Below are positions 9,360-17,657 of a stretch of DNA of 64,000 nt, piece by piece. The stretch is from Phyllobacterium endophyticum (GTDB lineage Bacteria; Pseudomonadota; Alphaproteobacteria; Rhizobiales; Rhizobiaceae). The position numbers were made by a program, and so were the translations under genes. Every line of letters starts with the position of its first letter. Positions within the stretch are counted from its first letter, which is position 1. The stretch covers positions 799,509 through 863,508 of the forward strand of contig NZ_PGGN01000003.1 of the NCBI RefSeq assembly GCF_003010935.1. Reading direction: 5' to 3'. The notes under the pieces were generated by a model. It worked only from the letters and a program-made list of their open reading frames with translations, searched no databases and was not told the origin of the DNA.

Positions 9360-9992
9360 ATGAAAAAACAGCATATGGCCGAGACGTTCGGCTTTTTCCA
9401 GGCGTGGCTCAAGAACCCTCTACGCGTGGCCGCGATCGCACCGTCAGGACGTGCGCTAGCCAGCTTGATCACCTCCGAGACTTCGCACGACACCGGCCCG
9501 GTGATCGAACTGGGGCCAGGGACCGGCGCGTTCACGCGCGCACTCATCGCGCGCGGCGTCAGACAAGAAGACCTCGCCCTGATCGAGTTCGGATCCGAGT
9601 TCGCCGCCGCGCTCCAGTTCCACTACCCCAGAGCACGCACGCTCTGCATGGATGCCGCTCGCCTGCGGACCGTCGACCTCTTCGATGGGAGGTCGGCCGG
9701 TGCCGTGGTCAGCGGGCTGCCCCTGTTGTCGATGCCGCCACGCAAGGTGATCGCGATCCTCATAGGCGCGTTCCGCAAGATGGAGCCGGACGGCGCGCTC
9801 TACCAATTCACCTACGGCCCGCGCTGCCCGGTTCCACCCAGATTGCTGGATCATCTGGGGCTCGAAGCGGAGCGGATTGGTGGGGCGTTCGCCAACCTTC
9901 CGCCTGCCGCGGTATACCGGATCAGGCGCACGCACCCACCCCTTTCCACGTTGTCCCGCTTCTCATCGCGGCAGCATGTGCTCGTTGAGTAA
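9360..9992 (+). CDS. SAM-dependent methyltransferase, phospholipid N-methyltransferase-like
   Basis: A 210-residue protein with the SAM-binding motif VIELGPGTGAFTRALI near residues 45-60 and the post-motif VVSGLPLLSMPPRKVIAIL, a combination typical of PmtA-type phosphatidylethanolamine N-methyltransferases of rhizobia and of the related RNA-adenine-dimethylase fold. The N-terminal NPLRVAAIAPSGRALASLI is also characteristic of PmtA-like proteins. The start at 9360 lies after a weak GAGG. It sits 56 bases after the DedA-like gene and may be co-transcribed. The exact methyl acceptor is inferred from family, not shown. Confidence 0.7.
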   Translation: MKKQHMAETFGFFQAWLKNPLRVAAIAPSGRALASLITSETSHDTGPVIELGPGTGAFTRALIARGVRQEDLALIEFGSEFAAALQFHYPRARTLCMDAARLRTVDLFDGRSAGAVVSGLPLLSMPPRKVIAILIGAFRKMEPDGALYQFTYGPRCPVPPRLLDHLGLEAERIGGAFANLPPAAVYRIRRTHPPLSTLSRFSSRQHVLVE

Positions 9993-10106
9993 CCGGGTGC
10001 CATCTCACGTTGATTGCTTCGCCGCTGAGCGTGCGGATCAGTAAGGGAGTCGAAGTCCCGCCATGAGTAGCGCCACCATCTTCCTCGCATGACTCAGGAG
10101 ATCATC

Positions 10107-10910
10107 ATGCACGACAAGCCCGTCGCCCTCGTTACCGGCGCCAATCGAGGTATCGGCCTCCAGATCGCCAAGGAGCTGACTGCCAGGGGCCTTACCGTCC
10201 TTATAGGGTCGCGCGACTTCGAGCGCGGCCAAGCCGCTGCTATAGAAGTGGGACCGACCGCTGTTGCGCTTCAGCTGGACGTGACCGACAAGACATCGAT
10301 CGCAGCGGCCGCAGAACGCGTTCGTCGGGAGTTTGGCATCGGAAATGTCATCAGGGATAGGGACACCCATCCAGACCATGTCGGCAATCTGCGAACCGCA
10401 GATGGCGGGAAGGCTTTCCCTCGCGCCACAGTTTTCCTGCCAAAGGCGGACTGGGAATTTTTCGTTCGCAACGATCCGGATCTTTCCTATATGCCCGTGC
10501 CGGAGGATTTTCGTGTGCGCTTCGGTGCTGCAATCAAGAGCAGCCTCGAACCCGTCACCAAGGATGTCGAATTGTACGAGGCTGGCGCCGAGATCGTGCC
10601 GGGCCTAACGACGATCGTTGCACCCGGTAACACGCCCGGCATGGCGACCTTCCTCGTCCATTCCGGAAATGATCAATTGTTGCTGACAGCGGACCTTGCC
10701 TATCACCCCGTTGTCAATATCGACAATCCCTGGCTGCCCGGCCCTGATCGCGACAAGGAGACTGCCCTTGCTTCTCGCCGCCGCATCTTCGACATGGCCG
10801 CCGCTGATCGCATCCCGGTGCTTGATTTCCACTATCCGTTTCCCGGCCTTGGCCGGATGCTCAAGACCGATGGCGGCTACGCCTGGGTCCCAGCCGGCTG
10901 GCAGTTTTGA
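10107..10910 (+). CDS. chimeric ORF: SDR N-terminus fused to MBL-fold hydrolase C-terminus
   Basis: The first ~75 residues are an SDR cofactor domain (ALVTGANRGIGLQIAKELTA, then LDVTDKTSI), starting at an ATG with CAGGAG upstream. At about residue 80 (near 10340-10360) the sequence changes in frame to a metallo-beta-lactamase-fold hydrolase: THPDHVGNL, then LPKADWEFF, GNTPGMATFLVHSG, LLTADLAYHP. The SDR part lacks NNAG and YxxxK. The MBL part has lost the first zinc ligand: the expected HxHxDH reads D-T-H-P-D-H at the seam. It therefore looks like the product of an in-frame deletion that joined two neighbouring genes, and is probably inactive as either enzyme. Confidence 0.7.
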   Translation: MHDKPVALVTGANRGIGLQIAKELTARGLTVLIGSRDFERGQAAAIEVGPTAVALQLDVTDKTSIAAAAERVRREFGIGNVIRDRDTHPDHVGNLRTADGGKAFPRATVFLPKADWEFFVRNDPDLSYMPVPEDFRVRFGAAIKSSLEPVTKDVELYEAGAEIVPGLTTIVAPGNTPGMATFLVHSGNDQLLLTADLAYHPVVNIDNPWLPGPDRDKETALASRRRIFDMAAADRIPVLDFHYPFPGLGRMLKTDGGYAWVPAGWQF

Positions 10911-10939
10911 AACCGACGACAGCCAAACAGGAGAAATTT

Positions 10940-12021
10940 ATGGATCAGTCTAAAATCAATCGCCGCGGTTTTCTCGGAACGGTCGGCGCGGCCGCAACTG
11001 GACTGGCATTAGCCGTCCCCGCGACCGTTCATGCTCAGGATACGAATTCAAAGTCGACAGGGTCCGGATCGAACCCGGATGTTCTGACCCGTGCGTTGCC
11101 GCGCACCGGTGAAAAGGTCACAGCCCTTGGTCTGGGCACGTTTTTGACCTTCGACAAGATGCCGGGTGATCGTCGCGATGACCTTCGGCAGGTCTTCGAT
11201 CGATACGTTGCCGCTGGCGGTCGCGTGGTGGACACCTCCCCGCTTTACGGCTCGGCTGAAGTCAGTGTTGGCCAGTTCATGGGGGAACTTCCCGGATCGG
11301 ACGAACTCTTCTTGCCAACAAGGTGTGGTCGACGGGAGAATATCTCGGCGATGAAAGCCACGCGCAGGAGAGCTTCCGGCAGTCGCGACTGCGCACCTGG
11401 CGGGAAACGATCAACCTCATGCAGTGCCACAGCATCACCAATGCGCCTGTCGTCATCCCGCTGATGAAGGCATGGAAACAGGAAGGTCTGATACGCCATG
11501 TCGGCGTGACCCATCACGAGTCCGCGGCGCACCATCAACTCACGGTAATCGTAGAACGTGGCGATGTCGACTTTGTGCAAACGAACTATTCGATCTTCAA
11601 CCGCGACGCCGAGCGACGTTTGCTTCCCGCCGCGGCCGACAAGGGCGTTGGCGTTCTGATCAATCTTCCACTCGAAAAGGCGCGGCTGATGAAAGTGGTG
11701 GAAGGACGTGCTCTTCCGGACTTCGCGCAGGAATTCGGCGCAACGACCTGGGCTCAGTTCTTTCTGAAGTGGGTCATGGCTCATCCCGCCGTGACAAGCG
11801 TCCTCTGCGGGACGTCAAATCCTGATCATATGAGCGACAATGTTCAGGCGATGACTGGTCCGCTTCCGGACGAGCGCATGCTTGCACGTATGGTCGCGCA
11901 TATGGAAACGATCCCTGGGTTCGATTCCATCGGAACCATGCCATGGTATCCGGGCAAGGAGAAGATGTACTCCGGCCTTATCCGAGAGGCGCAGGCAAAC
12001 GCTGCGAAGCGCCTAAAGTAG
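10940..12021 (+). pseudogene. aldo/keto reductase with Tat signal, frameshifted
   Basis: Begins with a GGAG-preceded ATG and a twin-arginine signal (NRRGFLGTVGAAATGLAL, cleavage near VHAQ). The aldo/keto reductase barrel follows: RVVDTSPLYGSAE contains the catalytic Asp/Tyr, as in TIM-barrel AKRs. At about 11315 one base is missing; the conserved LFFANKVWSTGE continuation is in the next frame and runs intact to 12021 (HVGVTHHES, QTNYSIFNRDAERRLLPAA). With the base restored it is a full-length ~360-residue periplasmic AKR. The downstream dioxygenase-like gene, 51 bases on, is also exported and probably belonged to the same operon. Confidence 0.75.
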
Positions 12022-12072
12022 CGCGAGGTCAACCGCTGCACGCATCAGGCTTTCTAAAGACCGGAGAATATC

Positions 12073-12657
12073 ATGCGCTCGACCCGACGCTCTCTTCTGA
12101 CAGCATTTCTGTCGCTACCACTCCTTGAGGCTGCCAACAGGAGCGCATTCGCGCAAGTCGCGCCGGAACTGCCCCTTACCCGTGCATGCGACGATGGGGA
12201 CGATCTCACCCTTGAACGCGAAGCGGGCCCATTCTTCAAGCCGAACACGCCGCTCAATCGAGATCTCTTCCCCGGTTCGCCCGGTGGGGAACGGATAACC
12301 GTGGCGGGGTTTGTCGTCGACAATCGCTGCCGACCGCTTCCCGGCAGCCTTGTTGAGATTTGGCATGCGGACGAAAACGGCGAATACGACCAGGATGGGT
12401 TTCGATTGCGCGGACACCAGTTTGCCGACGCCCAAGGGCGCTGGTGGTTCCACACGATTATGCCAGCGCTTTATCCTGGCCGAACACGTCATTTCCATTT
12501 CAAGGTTCAGCGTCCCGGCGGAAGTGTGTTGACAACCCAGCTTTACTTTCCTGGAGAACCAAGAAACGCCGGAGATAGGATTTTCCACGACTCTCTGCTC
12601 CTCGACATGCTGGATACCGGAGATGGCTTTTTTGGGCGCTTCGACTTCGTCGTCTAG
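12073..12657 (+). CDS. intradiol ring-cleavage dioxygenase-like exported protein
   Basis: A 194-residue protein related to the beta subunit of protocatechuate 3,4-dioxygenase. Conserved segments are LPGSLVEIWHADENGEYD, GRWWFHTIMPALYPGRTRHF and LTTQLYFPGEP. The Tyr of PALYP and the two His of RHFHF occupy positions of non-haem Fe(III) ligands. An N-terminal hydrophobic signal with a nearby Arg-Arg (TRRSLLTAFLSLPLL, cleavage near AFAQ) points to export. At under 200 residues it is a little shorter than classical catalytic subunits, and exported members are mostly uncharacterised. The start follows CCGGAG. It lies just after the Tat-exported aldo/keto reductase. Confidence 0.75.
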   Translation: MRSTRRSLLTAFLSLPLLEAANRSAFAQVAPELPLTRACDDGDDLTLEREAGPFFKPNTPLNRDLFPGSPGGERITVAGFVVDNRCRPLPGSLVEIWHADENGEYDQDGFRLRGHQFADAQGRWWFHTIMPALYPGRTRHFHFKVQRPGGSVLTTQLYFPGEPRNAGDRIFHDSLLLDMLDTGDGFFGRFDFVV

Positions 12658-13044
12658 ATCGATCTGCACCAGCGACTCGAGCGCCATGCACGTCAGGCGA
12701 CTAGGACTCAAGATCGATCCGTTCAATCGGCCTGTTTGTACTTCGACGCTAAAACGGCGTCCTGAGTTGTGCGGAAGCAAATACGTAAGGAATGTATAAC
12801 CGGCCCCAGCATCTGAGATGTCAGTTTGCACATCTGACAGACTAGAATGATCGACCTAAGAGCTACCGACTGTGCACTCGCGAAGCTCGTACATTTTGAT
12901 ACAAAATGGGTTTTGCCGGGCATATGTCTGCGACAACTGGACTGTAGCATCCCTATGACAAACCTACCCCGCGCCTCTAGGCGATGAAGCTTGTGTTGTG
13001 TGTCCCCGGCTCAATTCGGGACCCAGACACGGAAGGATGAAACA
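12658..13044 (+). other. intergenic stretch without a recognisable gene
   Basis: About 390 bases follow the dioxygenase-like gene. I see no convincing coding frame, terminator or repeat here. The last 60 bases carry the GGAAGGATG ribosome-binding region for the small ORF at 13045. Confidence 0.5.
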
Positions 13045-13245
13045 ATGACGAACGACCGTGATCCGTATTATGTCCACCGCTGCATTGATGCCGCTGCCCA
13101 CACCCCAAGGCGGTGGATCGCCGATATCGGCTTGATTTTCGTTCTTTTCGCGGTGGTCAGCTTAGCGACCGCATCTCCAGGTGTCTTTATCGAAGAGCGG
13201 CAGCACAAGGACTTGCCGATGGCCGGCAAGATCTTTGACACCTGA
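13045..13245 (+). CDS. small hypothetical membrane protein
   Basis: A 66-residue ORF with a clear GGAAGG Shine-Dalgarno before the ATG at 13045. Residues ~25-45 (WIADIGLIFVLFAVVSLATA) form one hydrophobic helix; the tail FIEERQHKDLPMAGKIFDT is soluble. I recognise no family. It is followed after 40 bases by a lipocalin-like fragment with its own AGAAAGGAC site. Given the decay around it, it may be a surviving remnant rather than an active gene. Confidence 0.35.
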   Translation: MTNDRDPYYVHRCIDAAAHTPRRWIADIGLIFVLFAVVSLATASPGVFIEERQHKDLPMAGKIFDT

Positions 13246-13285
13246 CGCCACCATCCGCGCTCTCTTCAGACAGATCAGAAAGGAC

Positions 13286-13513
13286 ATGACAATGCTACGC
13301 GCAACACTTCTCAGCCTTCTCCTCGCTTTTCCACCGATGACGGTTTTCGCGCAGACCGGCCCGGCTAATCAAGTTGTCGGCACCTGGCGTATGGTCGCGG
13401 CCCGGATCGATCCGGATGGGAAAAACCTTCCCGCCTACGGCGAAAAGCCCAATGGGTTGCTCGTTTTCACACCGGACATGCGCAGCGATCCTTTGTCAAG
13501 GGTTTTGGGATAG
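13286..13513 (+). pseudogene. truncated lipocalin-like domain protein
   Basis: The ORF begins with a signal peptide (MTMLRATLLSLLLAFPPMTVFA) and then QVVGTWRMVAARIDPDGK and PNGLLVFTPDM, the opening strands of lipocalin-like (PF13924-type) proteins of ~150 residues. Similarity stops right after FTPDM, at about 13483; the remaining residues SDPLSRVLG are unrelated and a stop follows at 13513. The 3' half has been replaced by the upstream region of the cyclase gene. This is a deletion or insertion junction rather than a frameshift, because no other frame continues the domain. Confidence 0.6.
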
Positions 13514-13680
13514 ACGCTTTCATCGAGCTGGTGACCGGTCACTGAGGGACCGGTCTCAATCTTCACACATTTGTGAGCGGTTTTGATGACCGCTCGACCA
13601 TCTACCGTACTAATATGAACGGCGTCGCGAATTATAAGCAGTTCCAGCACGTTCAAGGCCAATCCGTCGGGAGACCAATA

Positions 13681-15558
13681 ATGCAACGCAAGCTCGCGGC
13701 AATCATGGCCGCCGACATTGTCGGCTACAGTCTTCTGATGGCTGAAAACGAGACTGCCACTTATGCGGAGTTGCGCACTGTCTTCGACGCTCTGATCGAC
13801 CCCACTGTCAACCGCCATGGTGGACGGACGTTCAAAACGACGGGTGACGGCTTCCTTACGATGTTCCCGAGCGTCAATGAGGCTGTTGATGCGGCGATTG
13901 CAATCCAGCAAGGCTTCGACAAAGGGCCTTTCCAGCTGCGCATAGGCATCAACCTCGGCGATGTCATCGAGGACAATGGCGATGTGTATGGCGACGGGGT
14001 CAACGTAGCGGCCCGGCTTGAGGCAATGACAGAACCCGGCCACATATTCGTCAGCGGTGCTGTGGTAATGGCGGCCGAGCGCAATCGCGGCGATCTGTTC
14101 GCCAAGGTCGGCCGCAGGCGCGCAAAGAACATTCCCGAGCTCCTTAATGTTTACCGCGTGCGGCGCTCGGGCTCTCCATGGGCCGCCTGGCAACGGGTGC
14201 CCCAGGTTCTGCGCGGCACGGCAGCGCGCTGGTCCTATGGCGTGGCCGCGGTAACCCTCATTCTCATCGGAACCCAGATTACGCCTCTGCCGCTGGCGGC
14301 AATGGTCAGCCGTATCCCGGCGGTGCTTTCTCTTGGCCAGACCCGAACCCGTCCAGACCCAAGACCCTCCGTTGCCGTGATGCCCTTCGCCACCATGAGC
14401 GGCAGCGTCGACCAACCTTACTTTGCCGATGGCCTGACGGAGGATGTGACCACCGCTCTCGCGCGGAATTCCGAGCTTCAGGTTATCGCGCGCGACTCGA
14501 CTTACGCCGTTCGTGGGCAGGATACGGATATACGCAAGCTCGGGGCAAAGCTTGGCGTTGACTATGTTATCGAAGGCAGCGCGCGCCGCGAGGGCGATCA
14601 GCTAAGGGTCTCGGCGCAGCTCATTGATGTCGGCAACGGCGCACACTTATGGTCGCGCAGCTATGACAGGAAGGTCGCGGACGTCTTCACCGTCCAGAGC
14701 GAACTTACCACCGAAATCGTCGCACAGCTTGCGCCTTATATCGGCAGGAGTGAAGCGGCAGCGGCGGCGCAGCGGCCGACAGACAATCTGCAGGCGTATG
14801 ATCTTGTCCTGCAGGCCCGCGACCGTTATCGGCACGGCGCGACTGACCAGAACGCCATCCTCGAAGCCCGTGGGCTTTATCAGCGCGCGCTGGAAATGGA
14901 CCCGGCCTATGCCGCGGCCCGCGCGGGCCTCGCGCTGACCTATATAGCCGAAGTCGCGCAAAGACCGGGCGGTCAGTCGGCCGCGCCCGAACTCGACCTC
15001 GGCCTCAGCGAAGCACGCCAGGCCGTGCGCCTTGATCCTAATCTCGGCCTTGGATACCAGGTCATCAGCTTCGGGCTCGCGCTGCAGGCCGACTATTCCG
15101 GTGGGCTTCAAGCTGCCCAACGCGCCGTAGACCTGAACCCTAACGATCCCGACAGTATGATGGCCCTTGCCAAGGCGCAGGTTCGATTCGGGGATTATGG
15201 AGATGCCGTCGCCAATGCTGAGCGCGCGCGCCGCCTGCATCCCATGGCACCGGAATACTATGCGTACGTGCACGGTCAGGCACTTTATGCTGACGGCCGC
15301 CGCAAAGAGGCCGCTACAGTCATTGGCGAATGTCTCGTTAGGGCGCCCCGCGATTCAAACTGCCTTCTCATTCAGGCGGCCCTTCAGGGTGCGAACGGGG
15401 ATCTGGAGAAAGCGCAGGCGACCCTAACGAGCCTGATCGAAACTCGTCCTACATTTTCCCTGGAAGCGGAAAGAGCCTATCGCCGTTTTGGCGACAAACC
15501 GTTAATGGATGAATTTTTGCAAGACCTGGCGCGGGCCAAAGCGCCGGAAACGGCATGA
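13681..15558 (+). CDS. class III adenylate cyclase with membrane segment, TolB-like and TPR domains
   Basis: A 625-residue protein typical of Rhizobiales cyclases. Residues 1-165 are a class III nucleotidyl cyclase domain: AADIVGYSLLM and TTGDGFLTMF supply the metal-binding Asp residues, with GINLGDVI and VNVAARLE further on. A transmembrane helix follows near residue 190. Residues ~225-360 form the TolB-N-like domain (PSVAVMPFATMSG, YFADGLTEDVTTAL), and from ~380 several tetratricopeptide repeats run to the end. The start at 13681 (MQRKLAAIMAADIVGYS) matches the family's usual N-terminus. It makes cAMP in response to an unknown signal. It is not next to a cyclic-nucleotide effector, so a Pycsar-type defence role is not supported. 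Confidence 0.85.
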   Translation: MQRKLAAIMAADIVGYSLLMAENETATYAELRTVFDALIDPTVNRHGGRTFKTTGDGFLTMFPSVNEAVDAAIAIQQGFDKGPFQLRIGINLGDVIEDNGDVYGDGVNVAARLEAMTEPGHIFVSGAVVMAAERNRGDLFAKVGRRRAKNIPELLNVYRVRRSGSPWAAWQRVPQVLRGTAARWSYGVAAVTLILIGTQITPLPLAAMVSRIPAVLSLGQTRTRPDPRPSVAVMPFATMSGSVDQPYFADGLTEDVTTALARNSELQVIARDSTYAVRGQDTDIRKLGAKLGVDYVIEGSARREGDQLRVSAQLIDVGNGAHLWSRSYDRKVADVFTVQSELTTEIVAQLAPYIGRSEAAAAAQRPTDNLQAYDLVLQARDRYRHGATDQNAILEARGLYQRALEMDPAYAAARAGLALTYIAEVAQRPGGQSAAPELDLGLSEARQAVRLDPNLGLGYQVISFGLALQADYSGGLQAAQRAVDLNPNDPDSMMALAKAQVRFGDYGDAVANAERARRLHPMAPEYYAYVHGQALYADGRRKEAATVIGECLVRAPRDSNCLLIQAALQGANGDLEKAQATLTSLIETRPTFSLEAERAYRRFGDKPLMDEFLQDLARAKAPETA

Positions 15559-15869
15559 GCAGAGAGATCATTCTGCGGGGCAGACTCGGCAACTGTCGGT
15601 AGCGCAACGCATCGACCAGCAACGCGAAAGCTGGCGTGGGCTGCCGGTGGCTGGGATATAGAGATGGTATCCCGAAGAAAGGGGAGACCAGACCGCAAGC
15701 TGGCACGAGGCGTGCCCTGACCCCTAGTTGATGACGGCACTGCGGTTTGATACGAATGTCCCCTGAACATATCAGGCCTCCGAAAATCATCGATGGTACA
15801 TAAGCCCATTCAAGTTATGAAGACAGTCTGCGATAGACCTACAAATGCCAGTCGCAGATTTGTCGCTTA
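15559..15869. other. intergenic stretch without a recognisable gene
   Basis: About 310 bases after the cyclase gene. No coding frame of interest, repeat or terminator is evident. It ends at the C-terminal remnant of the MocR-like gene on the opposite strand. Confidence 0.5.
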
Positions 15870-16250
15870 ATAGGAGCTTTGCGAAACTCCCCGCAGTTGA
15901 ATGTCTCTGTCAAGAGTCTCGTGCCACTGTCGGCTTCCTCTTCCGAGGGTCCAGAAAAGCCTAGCAGCAGCCTCGTCGTGTCAGAAGATGAGACGTTCAT
16001 CCGGGAAAGGGGCATGACGACAACGCCTTTCCTCAGGGCGGCCGCTGAGACTGCGGTATCGCTATCCCACGTTCCCGTGCTGCATGCGGTCAGATTGATA
16101 CCCTGATCCGGCAGCATGACGGTGAGGTGTTCGCCGGCGCGTTCTATCAGGAGACCCGCGAGCAAATCCCGAGAAGTGCGCAACCGCTCTCTGAGACGGC
16201 GCAGATGTGCCGGAAAATAACCCTCATTGAGGAAGTCAGCGACAACACGT
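15870..16250 (-). pseudogene. C-terminal remnant of a MocR-type (PLP aminotransferase-like) regulator
   Basis: Read leftward, the frame encodes VVADFLNEGYFPAHLRRLRE, then LLAGLLIERAGEHLTVMLPD, an ALRKGVVVMPLSRM segment and LLLGFSGPSEEEADSGTRLL. These are in order the final ~120 residues of MocR regulators (GntR winged helix plus aminotransferase fold). The DNA-binding and PLP-lysine parts are absent: upstream of ~16250 the same strand is merely the antisense of the neighbouring pip fragment. The ORF extends further to 16543, but that part is not MocR. Both remnants are cut at the same point, so one deletion removed the two 5' halves. Confidence 0.6.
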
Positions 16251-16254
16251 TGCC

Positions 16255-16782
16255 TGCTAACGTTACGGAAATGGTGCTTTATAGCATCGCGACAACAACG
16301 GCCCGGGAAATCGACTGGATCACCCGCGGTGTTGGCGTTTTCTTTCCGCAGGCGTCGGAGCGGTTTCGCGAGGGCGCTGCCACAGTGGATTGCCGCGGCA
16401 ATCTCGTCGAAGCCTATCACTATCTGCTGATGAGTCCGGATCCCGCCGTTCGCGACAAGGCCGCACGTTGCTGGGCTACTGGGAAATGGCCATCGTATCA
16501 GTGCATTCAAACCACAAGCCAAATCCTCGCTGGGAGAATGCATCCTTTCGGCTGGGATTTGCCCGTCTCGTCACGCGCTACTGGCGGCACAAGGGCTGGC
16601 ATGAGGATGATATTCTTGTTCAAAGCGCCGGCCTTCTTTCTGGCACTCCTGGCATCTTGATCCATGGCCGCCTGGACATAGGAGGACCACTGATCACCCC
16701 CTGGCGGCTCAACACGAATTGGCCAGGCAGCGAACTTGTGCTTGTCGATGAGGCCGGGCATGATGCGCGCGATCAGGTATGA
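16255..16782 (+). pseudogene. pip: proline iminopeptidase-like remnant, 5'-truncated and frameshifted
   Basis: The frame from ~16255 gives NVTEMVLYSIATTTAREIDW, VFFPQASERF and an AYHYLLMSPDPAVRDKAA segment. After a shift near 16470 the other frame continues with GYWEMAIVSV, SFRLGFARLVTRYW and PGILIHGRLDIGGPL, and ends with LNTNWPGSELVLVDEAGH. These correspond in order to the second half of prolyl aminopeptidase, an alpha/beta hydrolase that removes N-terminal proline; RLDIGGP contains the catalytic Asp and EAGH the catalytic His. The nucleophile half is missing. It abuts the MocR remnant head to head, suggesting the two were a divergent regulator/enzyme pair. Confidence 0.65.
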
Positions 16783-17197
16783 GTGAGAATATCGTCGCTG
16801 CTACCGATTGGTTTGCGCTTCCAGTGTAATCGACTGCCTTCATCGTACAGTGTGAGTTCATGGCGTTTGTACGAAATCGATATCCGTCGATAACTCTTCC
16901 TTTGAAAAAGCCGATAACAGCGGGTTACAGCGGGTTTTCCCCATTCTTTGATTGTCGCCTAGAATTCTACAATCAGTTCAAGCGCTGCGAACCGAGCCAA
17001 AGTAAGTATGACCCGGACCACTTATTAAGCGGAGCATCTTGCTGTCGTTAAAGGTCCGCGCTTAGGATAGAAGCCTCGCGCGGATGGCGCTACACGCTAC
17101 GCTTACGTAGACATTCGTCCAGATCTCGCTTGTATTTGATGGATCGTCTGATATGTTCCCTTTTTGTTCCGGATCGATAGTCCGCTCGGGCAAGGAT
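16783..17197. other. intergenic stretch without a recognisable gene
   Basis: Roughly 415 bases between the pip remnant and the small frameshifted gene. It is more A/T-rich than its left neighbours and contains no frame I can assign. A tandem GATAACAGCGGGTTACAGCGGGTT stretch near 16912 carries a short direct repeat (ACAGCGGGTT twice). Confidence 0.4.
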
Positions 17198-17454
17198 ATG
17201 CGGTTGCACACTGAACCTGATACTGATTGGAAGAACATCTTTCAGCTGTGGCGCGAAGGTGGAGAGGCTTTGCCGTTCCAGGTCGCCAAGAGCTCCTGGG
17301 CAGCCGATGCTGGTCATTTCCTGGTCGTCGAGCGTGTTGAAATCAAGAAGTGGCCGTATGGAGCGGCTGGGGTCAGTATCATTGGAGAGGAGAGCCAGGC
17401 GCGAAAGGAGAGAAGATCAATCAGCCCGGAACGTACATGTGGAAAAAGCTCTAA
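17198..17454 (+). pseudogene. small conserved rhizobial hypothetical protein, frameshifted
   Basis: An ATG at 17198 with AAGGAT upstream starts MRLHTEPDTDWKNIFQLWRE, then LPFQVAKSSWAADAGHFLVV and VEIKKWPYGAA. A lost base near 17368 sends the frame astray; the next frame restores WGQYHWRGEPGAKGEKINQP and GTYMWKKL before a stop at 17454. The pattern (LPF.V, LVVERVEI..WPYG, then a GTY.W ending) is one I recall from short, uncharacterised proteins in rhizobial genomes, about 85 residues long. No function is known. It is the last of the frame-disrupted genes before the intact defence region. Confidence 0.5.
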
Positions 17455-17657
17455 TTCGCAGATGTACCTGCAGGAGGACACAAGGAACCGTTAAGGGCTT
17501 CATGCGATATATAGAGATAGCTTCTTTACAACCTGAATGAGTATCTGTGGACAGATCCACGTCCAAAACGGCGAAGACGAAATATCTGACACATTGAAAG
17601 GTATAGACGCTAAGGTGTCTTGGCACCGATAAGCTGACCGGCGAATAGTTCGAGAAT

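Noticed and set aside
13435..14415. 326-codon minus-strand frame
   Set aside because: It is antisense to the catalytic domain of the adenylate cyclase; no motif and no ribosome-binding site.
13681..15558. Adenylate cyclase as the cyclase of a Pycsar-type defence system for the membrane protein at 29717
   Set aside because: It has the TolB/TPR layout of ordinary rhizobial regulatory cyclases and lies 14 kb away with no operon link.
15839..16543. A single intact 234-residue minus-strand gene
   Set aside because: Only its last ~120 residues resemble a protein family (MocR C-terminus); the first half is antisense to the pip remnant, so the frame is a composite.
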